A stretch of 18,619 bases of DNA from Luminiphilus sp. (GTDB taxonomy: Bacteria; Pseudomonadota; Gammaproteobacteria; Pseudomonadales; Halieaceae), in NCBI GenBank assembly GCA_029251065.1, contig JAQXEB010000186.1, positions 1-18,619 of the forward strand, given 5' to 3'. The translations under genes and the position numbers were made by a program. Within the stretch, counting starts at the first letter, position 1, and each line of letters starts with the position of its first letter. The notes beneath the pieces were generated by a model. That model saw nothing but the letters and a program-made list of their open reading frames with translations. It was not told the origin of the DNA and searched no databases. Of the stretch, positions 7,324 to 13,905 are shown in pieces.

Positions 7324-9263
7324 GGCTGCCATAGGAGGGTGACTGTTACCGCTCTTCCCACGGAGAGCGGCGCATCGTCGTCAGCACTCACTCGGTATCC
7401 ACGGTCGAGTCCGTTGGTTACTGATATTTCGCTATGCCATTTTTCAGAGAATTTCCAGAGGGCACTGGCGCTCACGATGAGCACGGAGTTCAGGGGGTTC
7501 TCACCCGGGCCGACAGTATCCTGTGATGCTTGGTATCGCACATCAAGCCCGAGGGAGTAGCGACTCGATGCCCAGGTTCCATTGTACCGAAGGCTCGGTG
7601 GCGCCAGATCGGCCAAGGTTGCGCCTGATGCGGAGGTCCCTTTCTGCCACTGCCAACTCAAACGTTGTGTAAAAGCACGGTTACGCCAGATCAGCTGGCC
7701 GTCAAGCCCCCAAAGCTCGCCGGACCCAATGTTTCTGTAAGCGCGCAACTCATCGGTCATTTCAAAGCGTTCGATGTAGTCCTCTACCCGGGTAGAAAAG
7801 GCAGTGACCTCGAAAGTGGTTGTGATGCCTTCTCTGAGCAAGGTGGTTTGAAGACCCACTGTTTTTTCAGGTGCCAAATTGGGATTGCCACGGACTTCGC
7901 CACGCGGTGTTTTGCCGCTAAAGTACAGCTCGCTTAATGTGGGTAAGCGATAAGCGCTCCCCACCTCCCAATCAAGGGACCAATCTTGAGTCAAGCGCCA
8001 ATTGACGCGCGCTTGAACGTTGAGGTCCTTGTGGGACCGCGTATTTCCGCTATTGGTCGCGCGAGCGCTGTCGACGCGAATCCCAACTTGGGGAGTCACG
8101 TTTTCAAAGTGCCACGTTCGCTCGGCGAACAGTCCGGTTACGTGCTCCACACCGTCTGATACCAAGTCACTGGAGATAGGGGTCGCACCGATCGCGACTT
8201 CGGTTTGGGCGATATTGACCCTACGACGCCCCGTGTGTTCAACACCATATCGATCGTCGTGAGCATCTGACGTCCGAATTGCACTCCACAGTCCCCCATA
8301 GGTCAGGCTCTCGTAGTGGGTTGTGTTCTTGCGATCTTCAAGACGATCGGTGCTCGCTGTCCAAGCCTGTTGGTGCAAGTAGCCCTGTAGCAGTGCTCGA
8401 CTCGGAAGACCGATCCGAAGATTGATCAGCTCATGTCGGTCCTCCGGGTATCCGCTGACGCGTTCATCGGGAAAATAAGTATTACTCTTGCCGATGTTGC
8501 TCCCACGACTTGCCAGGAACTCTCCAGAGACAAAGGCACCGCCCACCGCCCCTTGTTCCCGCAGATAGAGCGATGACTGCTCGAATTGTGTGTTCAAGGG
8601 TAGGGCAGTGCTGCTGTGACCACGGTCGCTCTTACGGAACGAGGCCATCACTGAGCGGGTTTCAGAGATTGGCGCTTTGATAACAGCACTACTGGCCCCC
8701 CCCATCGACGATCGGCTCACCTCCAACGATGTGCGAGCAGGTGTATCCAGTGACACGCTCATGACACCGCCCATCGCACCTGATCCATACAGACTCGACG
8801 CAGGACCCATGTCAGCCCTGATCGTGTCGATAAACGTCGGGGGTAAAAAGGATAGCGAGTTGCCTGCGCGCCGGTCTGTGATGATCGGTACACCCGACAC
8901 CTCCGTACGGATTCGGGAACGGCCAAAACCGCGCAGACTATAGCTTTGGAACAATCCGCCTTGTCCCGAGGCTGCAACACCGGGTATTGCCACCATGAGG
9001 TCTGCTGGCGACAACGCTAGACTAATTTGCTCCTGACGGGTCACAGATCGGGTTCCTTGGCTTGTGACGAGCTCGCTCACCCTGGGGTCAACAGTCCCAC
9101 TGACGATGACCTCTTCAAGCACAGAGGACTGAGTGACTGACGAGACGGCGACCAGTAACAAAAAGACCACTCGATACCGCCTTGACGCGGGGGTCGACTG
9201 CAGCCGGTGAAGTGCCTCGCGGATAACGACCTTGGGGTGTTTGAAACGTGCAGTTCTTGGCAT
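7320..9263 (-). CDS. TonB-dependent outer-membrane receptor
   Basis: The product has 647 residues. A hydrophobic stretch at about 32-45 follows an unusually long basic N-terminus, and a TonB-box-like EEVIVSG lies at 50-56. The plug domain contains LSPADLMVAIPGVAASGQGG, SYSLRGFG and the MGPASSLYGSGAMGGVMSV motif. The remaining residues are a 22-stranded-barrel type sequence with alternating aromatic strands, ending VTLLWQP. Such receptors import siderophores, haem, vitamin B12, metal complexes or sugars with TonB energy; this plug resembles small-ligand or haem-type receptors, but the ligand is not decidable. ATG at 9263 has AAGGA (9267-9271) upstream. The gene lies 125 bases downstream of the cupredoxin-like gene on the same strand, with a structured spacer between, and is likely in one operon with it. 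Confidence 0.93.
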   Translation of the reverse strand: MPRTARFKHPKVVIREALHRLQSTPASRRYRVVFLLLVAVSSVTQSSVLEEVIVSGTVDPRVSELVTSQGTRSVTRQEQISLALSPADLMVAIPGVAASGQGGLFQSYSLRGFGRSRIRTEVSGVPIITDRRAGNSLSFLPPTFIDTIRADMGPASSLYGSGAMGGVMSVSLDTPARTSLEVSRSSMGGASSAVIKAPISETRSVMASFRKSDRGHSSTALPLNTQFEQSSLYLREQGAVGGAFVSGEFLASRGSNIGKSNTYFPDERVSGYPEDRHELINLRIGLPSRALLQGYLHQQAWTASTDRLEDRKNTTHYESLTYGGLWSAIRTSDAHDDRYGVEHTGRRRVNIAQTEVAIGATPISSDLVSDGVEHVTGLFAERTWHFENVTPQVGIRVDSARATNSGNTRSHKDLNVQARVNWRLTQDWSLDWEVGSAYRLPTLSELYFSGKTPRGEVRGNPNLAPEKTVGLQTTLLREGITTTFEVTAFSTRVEDYIERFEMTDELRAYRNIGSGELWGLDGQLIWRNRAFTQRLSWQWQKGTSASGATLADLAPPSLRYNGTWASSRYSLGLDVRYQASQDTVGPGENPLNSVLIVSASALWKFSEKWHSEISVTNGLDRGYRVSADDDAPLSVGRAVTVTLLWQP

Positions 9264-9336
9264 TTTTCCTTGGCGTTGTCTGATTCAGTCATTGGCCGAG
9301 GGTAATCGGCAGGGGTTTAAAAATACGGATCTAAGA

Positions 9337-9372
9337 GGCCCTTTCTCGGGGAGAGTGATCGACGGAAGGGCC
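9337..9372 (-). other. Structured intercistronic hairpin
   Basis: GGCCCTT (9337-9343) pairs with AAGGGCC (9366-9372) over 7 bp, and a second stem TCTC/GAGA (9344-9347 with 9351-9354) nests inside. It lies between the cupredoxin-like gene and the receptor gene. No T-run follows directly on the minus strand, so it is more likely an mRNA-stability or partial attenuation element than a full terminator. Confidence 0.45.
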
Positions 9373-9388
9373 GCAAAAAGGCGGGCGT

Positions 9389-9895
9389 TTATTCGACTCT
9401 CAATTGACCGAAGACATGCTTGCCAGCTCTTTGAACACCTGCTTCGCCCATAGGTCTCCCAAGTGCAAGCGGAACATTGCCCACGTAAAGCTCGTAGGCG
9501 CCGGGTTTAATCGGTACAAAACTCACGTGCGCTGCACCTATCTCGTCGCATTCAATCGCGTTGAAACTTAAGCCTTGCAGATGAACCTCTATGTCTCCAA
9601 TCGTGACTAAGCGCAGGTGTGCGTTACGCAGCAGTTGTGGCATTTCGATTCGCCAGCCACGTAGGTCATCGCGAACATCAGGACATTCAATGGTCAAACG
9701 ATAGTAGCGTCCGGATTCGAAGACAATCTCTGCAGGTTCGATCACTGGCGTACCATCGTCTGCGGTCGTCACCGTCAGGGTTTTGGGTATGGGTGGATAC
9801 TGAGCGAGATTCCCTAAGCTCTGAGCGACACCCGGTTGGCTGAGCAAGATAACGGCTACAGCAGCCACAAGGCGAGAGAGTGTTTTTCGGCTCAT
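9389..9895 (-). CDS. Exported cupredoxin-like protein
   Basis: The product has 168 residues with a clear signal peptide (SRLVAAVAVILLSQPGVAQ, cleavage probably after Ala24). Residues of about 50-140 read as a cupredoxin-like beta sandwich: IVFESGRYYRLTIECP, an LLRNAHLRLVTIGDIEVH segment, then AHVSFVPIKPGAYELYVGN and a closing HVFGQLRVE strand. This resembles a family of periplasmic cupredoxin-like proteins I know from proteobacteria. The canonical type 1 copper set (His, Cys-x-x-x-x-His, Met) is not present. Only Cys71 and Cys116 are seen, and they could form a disulfide. ATG at 9895 has a CAGGAAAA ribosome site. The gene precedes the TonB-dependent receptor gene, so a periplasmic partner role in metal or cofactor uptake is a reasonable guess, not a demonstrated one. 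Confidence 0.7.
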   Translation of the reverse strand: MSRKTLSRLVAAVAVILLSQPGVAQSLGNLAQYPPIPKTLTVTTADDGTPVIEPAEIVFESGRYYRLTIECPDVRDDLRGWRIEMPQLLRNAHLRLVTIGDIEVHLQGLSFNAIECDEIGAAHVSFVPIKPGAYELYVGNVPLALGRPMGEAGVQRAGKHVFGQLRVE

Positions 9896-9945
9896 GATCG
9901 TTTTCCTGAAAGACTTGTCTGTCGGCGGTTTTGCACGACCCCAAT

Positions 9946-9976
9946 AAAAAACACGCGCTCAGGTCTCATTGAGCGC
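9946..9976 (-). terminator. Intrinsic terminator downstream of the Arg/Glu repeat gene
   Basis: On the minus strand GCGCTCA and TGAGCGC form a perfect 7-bp stem (9970-9976 with 9955-9961) around an 8-base loop. GTG and a run of six T follow. It lies 14 bases beyond the stop of the small repeat gene. It should separate that gene from the cupredoxin-receptor operon, which then needs its own promoter within about 50 bases. Confidence 0.8.
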
Positions 9977-9990
9977 CCAAAGCCGATTTG

Positions 9991-10122
9991 TTACTCGCTG
10001 CGTCGTTCGCCTTTGCGTCGCTCTTCCTCGCGCCTATCGGGGGTATCCCGAGGTACTTGGCGCCGCTCTTGTTCTTTGCGTCGTTCCTCTTTGCGTCGGT
10101 CACTCTCGCGCCTGTCTTCCAT
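9991..10122 (-). CDS. Small Arg/Glu-rich repeat protein
   Basis: The frame gives a 43-residue, extremely charged protein made of degenerate (D/E)RRxx units, for example DRRESDRRKEERRKEQERR. An interruption QVPRDTPD splits the repeats, which resume to the C-terminus. I do not recognise a named family, although similar Arg-rich tails occur in proteobacteria. The protein would be disordered or a charged helix and could bind nucleic acid or acidic partners; this is inference. The ATG at 10122 has only a weak ribosome site (GTGGA). The same frame stays open upstream to 10308 with protein-like sequence (for example WRAKALFNFPQVRFLLALRF) and a GTG at 10278, so the real protein could be up to 95 residues. 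A good terminator just downstream supports a transcribed gene. Confidence 0.5.
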   Translation of the reverse strand: MEDRRESDRRKEERRKEQERRQVPRDTPDRREEERRKGERRSE

Positions 10123-10304
10123 GTCTAGTCCACTGCCGGCAATGCTGAACCGCAACGCTAGCAAAAATCGGACTTGAGGAAAATTAAAAAGAGCCTTAGC
10201 CCTCCAAACATCGTCGTAAACGCCATAGCTTGGATAAACATTGCTTGAAACACCCACTTTGTGGACACTCAGCCTCACGTTCGCAACAACCTGAGAGAGG
10301 CACT

Positions 10305-11102
10305 GTGTCTAGCTACGAAACCATTGATATTGATGTGAGGGGTGATGTCCATTGGTTAACGCTTAACCGTCCCGACCGCCTGAATGCGATTAATACGCAG
10401 ATGGCGACTGAGCTTGGGCGTTATTTTGGTGACCTTTATCAAGATCGGTCTTGCAGGGTGGTGGTTATGCAAGGTGCCGGACGCGCTTTTTGTGCGGGGC
10501 TTGATATGAAAGACCCTAACGGACTCAAGGGTGCTCCCTTTGGCGGTGGCTTTGGGTTTCAGGGGCATTTGGCCGACGTTTACGTAAAAATGCGTCGGTG
10601 CCCTCAGCCCGTTATTTCGCTTATACAGGGTGCGGCGAGTGGCGGCGGATTTGCTTTTGCATTGGCATCAGATATTCGTGTGGCGGGTAAAAGTATGAAG
10701 ATGAACTCGGCCTTCATAAAAATTGGACTGTCATCGTGTGACATGGGCGTCAGTTACTTTCTTCCTCGCCTAGTCGGTGTCACCTTGGCCTCGGAGATGA
10801 TGCTGACGGGTCGCTTTGTTGATGCGGACCGAGCACTTTCGATTGGTCTTGTTAACGAGGTGGTGCCCGACTCGGGGTTAGCAAAAGCGGGCCAAGTGTT
10901 CGTAGATGAAATGCTGGCCACGTCGCCGATGGGGCTTCGGCTGACAAAAGAAGGGCTCAATATGTCTATTGACGCGGGAAGTTTAGAGGCGGCTATGGCG
11001 ATAGAAAATCGGAATCAGGTTCTGTGCTCGGGTACTGAGGATTTTAAAGAAGGGTTACAGGCCTTTGTTGAAAAGAGGCCTCCGCGCTATTCCGATACTT
11101 AG
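10305..11102 (+). CDS. Enoyl-CoA hydratase/isomerase family protein
   Basis: The product is 265 residues with the crotonase fold. Visible parts are NRPDRLNAIN (21-30), the first oxyanion-hole loop AGRAFCAGLD (58-67), the second one QGAASGGGFAFALASDIRVA (108-127), the LPRLVG turn (153-158) and the SEMMLTGR helix (163-170). GTG at 10305 is chosen because GAGAGAGG lies 4 bases upstream and VSSYETIDIDV aligns with family starts; the frame further upstream to 10230 is not protein-like. The position of the hydratase Glu (Glu144 of rat enzyme) does not appear to be Glu. Glu164 has a match in Glu163-164 of SEMM, and Asp146 lies where dienoyl-CoA isomerases carry a catalytic Asp. An acyl-CoA isomerase or other crotonase reaction is possible. 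It is not obviously in an operon with other beta-oxidation genes. Confidence 0.88.
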   Translation: MSSYETIDIDVRGDVHWLTLNRPDRLNAINTQMATELGRYFGDLYQDRSCRVVVMQGAGRAFCAGLDMKDPNGLKGAPFGGGFGFQGHLADVYVKMRRCPQPVISLIQGAASGGGFAFALASDIRVAGKSMKMNSAFIKIGLSSCDMGVSYFLPRLVGVTLASEMMLTGRFVDADRALSIGLVNEVVPDSGLAKAGQVFVDEMLATSPMGLRLTKEGLNMSIDAGSLEAAMAIENRNQVLCSGTEDFKEGLQAFVEKRPPRYSDT

Positions 11103-11157
11103 CGCGTCAGAACTTTATAGGGGCACAGGAAGGGGCTGCACCGAGCCGCCGAGAGGG

Positions 11158-11745
11158 CTATACGCCAAAGATCAATAGTTGATTGTTTGCTGGCATCGCA
11201 ACATCGGCTGTCAGATGAAGCCCCGTTTGCGACGCGAGGTGCTCGACCCACTCAAAGTCTCGTACCCCGCTTTCCGGATGACGTGCTTTTAGCCACTGAT
11301 CAAACTGTGCATTGGACGGTGTGGTGAAGTTCCCCCCGTACTTAAAGGGCCCGTAAAGCAAGAGAAAACCGCGCTCACTGAGCACTTTCGATGCATTTCG
11401 CAGAAGACGCTCGCCAAGGGTCTTAGGGACAATGTGGAGCACGTTCGCTGAGTAAATACGATCGACACGACTGACCGGCCAGATATCATCTGCGAGATCG
11501 AGTAACGCAGGAGGTGAAATATTATCACCGCCATAGGCTGCAATATTCTCGACGAGGTCGGGAAATCCTGCGCCACGATCAGTGGGCTGCCACGTTAAGT
11601 TCGGCATTGCTTGAGCCAGGTGCAGTGCGTGCTGTCCTGAACCACTCCCGATTTCTAAAACGGACAGATTGCCGGATAAATAGGGGCGTAGTGCCTGCAA
11701 AATGTGATCTTTATTGTTGTCTGCCGCTGGAGAGAAGTGTTTCAT
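11158..11745 (-). CDS. DUF938 SAM-dependent methyltransferase-like protein
   Basis: The 195-residue cytoplasmic protein opens with MKHFSPAADNNKDHILQAL, typical of the DUF938 family. It has a class I methyltransferase motif I, VLEIGSGSGQHA (29-40), and a later SANVLHIVPKTLGERLL segment. The C-terminal region, RDFEWVEHLASQTGLHL followed by PANNQLLIFGV, is also family-typical. The substrate is unknown. The frame can be opened at a TTG (11760), but ATG at 11745 is preferred because GGAAAGGA lies just upstream and the TTG would put that ribosome site inside the protein. The gene converges on the enoyl-CoA hydratase gene with 55 bases between them. The glyoxalase-like gene lies upstream on the same strand, 132 bases away. 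Confidence 0.88.
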   Translation of the reverse strand: MKHFSPAADNNKDHILQALRPYLSGNLSVLEIGSGSGQHALHLAQAMPNLTWQPTDRGAGFPDLVENIAAYGGDNISPPALLDLADDIWPVSRVDRIYSANVLHIVPKTLGERLLRNASKVLSERGFLLLYGPFKYGGNFTTPSNAQFDQWLKARHPESGVRDFEWVEHLASQTGLHLTADVAMPANNQLLIFGV

Positions 11746-11877
11746 GCGGGTCCTTTCCAAATATTCGTATCTGCGTTAAGTCAGGGTAATCGAGGTCTTG
11801 GCTTCGATCACTGTCGTCGTTGAGTTGTATGCGCTTTGCCACATGTTCACAGGATCTTGTTTGAGCTTTCTGGCTGG

Positions 11878-12585
11878 TTACTGGCTTTGAATCACGATCT
11901 TTGCACCATAAATTTTTTGCGCATTAAGGACTTTCGGCTGGGTGACATCGGCCCGAATGGCGACCTTAAACTCATTTTGTGCGAGCGAGACGTCCTTGAC
12001 AAATTGGACGTTATTCATGGGGTGTAGAGGCACTTGATTGGTCTCGATTCGTAGAATTCCCAATGCCCCGTTTGGGTGAGACTGCGCTTCACCCTCAGGG
12101 ATTCGCAAGAGCCGCTCAGTGACGTCTTCGATATAAAAAGGCGCCGCTAAATCACAAGCGCCCACAAGGCGCCACATCACCTTAATTCCGTCCGGGCGAG
12201 TGCGGGTAAACATAAGACTGGGGGTAAAGACGTCACCTAGGTGTTGGCTGCGTTGTAACAACGCATCGAGACTCTCAGCTCGGACACACAGGTCCATGAA
12301 TCCCTGCTTGCTACCAAACCATGTCATTAGTCGATTATTGAAGTCTTTGCGAAGTCGGCCTCTTAGCCGGAGTAATCCAAGCGCATTGGCACACTGAAAT
12401 ACGCGGCGAACGATTTTTGACTGCAGGGCAATAAGCTCAATGTAGGTGCCGTCAAAAAAGGCAATGATCGCGTTGTGCGTCGGTCCGTTTTTGCCGCCGC
12501 TGACGACATTGAATCCCTCATTGATGAAGGCCGATACAGCGTGGTCTAGGTCGTCCACAACGATCACGACATGATCAAATTGCAC
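11878..12585 (-). CDS. Glyoxalase-like (VOC fold) protein
   Basis: The product has 235 residues. The N-terminus MQFDHVVIVVDDLDHAVSAFINEGFNVVSGG is the first beta-alpha-beta unit of the vicinal oxygen chelate fold with a metal-type His (His5), and GPTHNAIIAFFDGTYIELIAL continues it, matching the Glyoxalase_3-type (Glyoxalase-like domain) family. The second half is divergent. The N-terminal His5 and Glu in YIELI are possible metal ligands. GTG at 12585 follows GAGGG, five or six bases upstream. Substrate and reaction are unknown. Confidence 0.75.
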   Translation of the reverse strand: MQFDHVVIVVDDLDHAVSAFINEGFNVVSGGKNGPTHNAIIAFFDGTYIELIALQSKIVRRVFQCANALGLLRLRGRLRKDFNNRLMTWFGSKQGFMDLCVRAESLDALLQRSQHLGDVFTPSLMFTRTRPDGIKVMWRLVGACDLAAPFYIEDVTERLLRIPEGEAQSHPNGALGILRIETNQVPLHPMNNVQFVKDVSLAQNEFKVAIRADVTQPKVLNAQKIYGAKIVIQSQ

Positions 12586-12780
12586 GAAACCCTCACTTGT
12601 TGGCCATGCCTGAGCAAAGGGGCGATATTAACCAGAGGAGGTCACAGAGTCACCGTGCTTTTTGTGTCGTGCGGCCAATCTGTCGAGCCTTACCTATGAG
12701 CACTGGGTCTGGATCGGGTAAGCTATGCAAAGGCGTTTAAGCGAGAATAAGTCGATGATTGACCCGTGTGAGACTAACGA

Positions 12781-13755
12781 ATGAGTCATCCTTATGACTC
12801 GTTGACCCCTGATTGCGTGGTTGATTGTCTTGAGAGTATCGGCTTTGTCTGTGATCTTCGTCTTTTAGCGCTGAACAGCTACGAAAATCGTGTCTATCAG
12901 GTGGGTATTGAAGAGGCGCAACCGATTGTCATGAAGTTTTACCGGCACGGTCGATGGACTGACGCACAGATACTTGAGGAACATTCGTTTGCGGAAGAGC
13001 TTGTAGATCACGAAATTTCAGTTGTCGCCCCTATGCGGGTCAATGATAAAACGCTCCATCACGCCTACGGCCAACGGTTTAGTGTGTTTGAACGTCGTGG
13101 CGGCTATCCACCAGAGCTCGACAACCCCGACCACCTCTACCGACTGGGTCAGACCTTGGGGAGAATTCATCGCATAGGGCGCGCCAAACCGTTTTTACAT
13201 CGACGAGACATCTCGTCAAAACGCATGGCTACCGAGTCCCGAATGTTTTTAGAGGAGCAGGCCGTGCCCCGTGAGCTGTTGAACGCTTACAGTACCCTCG
13301 CAAAAGACTGCGAACAGACAGCAGCATCGTTGCTCTCGACAATGACCAAGCGCGACATGCAAAGGGTGCATGGCGATTGCCACACTGGAAACATTCTCTG
13401 GCGCGATGATACGCCGCACTTTGTTGATCTCGACGATTGCGTATCGGGCCCCGCGATTCAAGATATTTGGATGTTTCTCAGTGGTGATCGTTTCCAGCAG
13501 GAACGTCAGCTGAGTGAGTTTGTCTCGGGATACGAGGAGTTTCACGAGTTTGACCCTCGTCAACTCGCTTGGATAGAGGCCTTACGGACGCTAAGGATCA
13601 TGCACCACGCATTTTGGCTGGCGTCGCGATGGGACGATCCCGCGTTCCCGAGGGCCTTCCCTTGGTTTGGCCAGGCCCGGTTTTGGTCCGATCATATTTT
13701 GGAGTTGCGTGAGCAACTTGGCGTCATGCAGGAGCCAACGCTTAGACTCTTATAG
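12781..13755 (+). CDS. srkA: Stress response kinase A (SrkA/YihE/RdoA family)
   Basis: The product has 324 residues, close to the E. coli protein (328). It is an aminoglycoside-phosphotransferase-like kinase. The N-lobe contains LLALNSYENRVYQVG (about 29-43) and IVMKFYRHGRW (about 49-59). The catalytic loop is HGDCHTGNILW (197-207) with Asp199 and Asn204. The metal-binding motif is VDLDDC (215-220), followed by SGPAIQDIWMFLSGD. In E. coli this cytoplasmic Ser/Thr kinase protects against MazF-type and envelope stress-related death. The ATG at 12781 has only a weak purine-rich upstream region. The 3' end has a T7 run at 13761-13767 without a good stem. Confidence 0.94.
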   Translation: MSHPYDSLTPDCVVDCLESIGFVCDLRLLALNSYENRVYQVGIEEAQPIVMKFYRHGRWTDAQILEEHSFAEELVDHEISVVAPMRVNDKTLHHAYGQRFSVFERRGGYPPELDNPDHLYRLGQTLGRIHRIGRAKPFLHRRDISSKRMATESRMFLEEQAVPRELLNAYSTLAKDCEQTAASLLSTMTKRDMQRVHGDCHTGNILWRDDTPHFVDLDDCVSGPAIQDIWMFLSGDRFQQERQLSEFVSGYEEFHEFDPRQLAWIEALRTLRIMHHAFWLASRWDDPAFPRAFPWFGQARFWSDHILELREQLGVMQEPTLRLL

Positions 13756-13894
13756 ACGTCTTTTTTTACCATCGACCGCCGAAAGTTCAATGCGCCACAC
13801 CGATTCGTTGACGCACGGACGTTCATGGTTCCGTGTCGGCAGGGTATGCAAAAAGTGCTAATGTTGGGAGGTGTAACGACGCGCTCATTTTAAT

Positions 13895-13903
13895 AAGGAG
13901 GAG
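13895..13903 (+). promoter_or_regulatory. Strong ribosome binding site of the M36 peptidase gene
   Basis: AAGGAGGAG ends 2 bases before the ATG at 13906, with AAGGAGG itself 4 bases away. It is a near-perfect anti-16S match and fixes the start. Confidence 0.75.
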
Positions 13904-13905
13904 CT

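Noticed and set aside
10005..10115. CRISPR-like or tandem DNA array
   Set aside because: The repeated 15-base units are degenerate and follow a protein repeat; there are no regular repeats with unique spacers.
9836..10177. Arg/Ser-rich frame on the plus strand
   Set aside because: It is the antisense of the (D/E)RRxx repeat and of the cupredoxin-like gene start; the terminator is on the minus strand.
11746..11760. TTG start of the DUF938 gene
   Set aside because: It would place the GGAAAGGA ribosome site inside the coding region; ATG 11745 suits the family start.
13740..13767. Intrinsic terminator after srkA
   Set aside because: There is a T7 run, but only a 4-bp stem or the self-complementary AGACGTCT precedes it.
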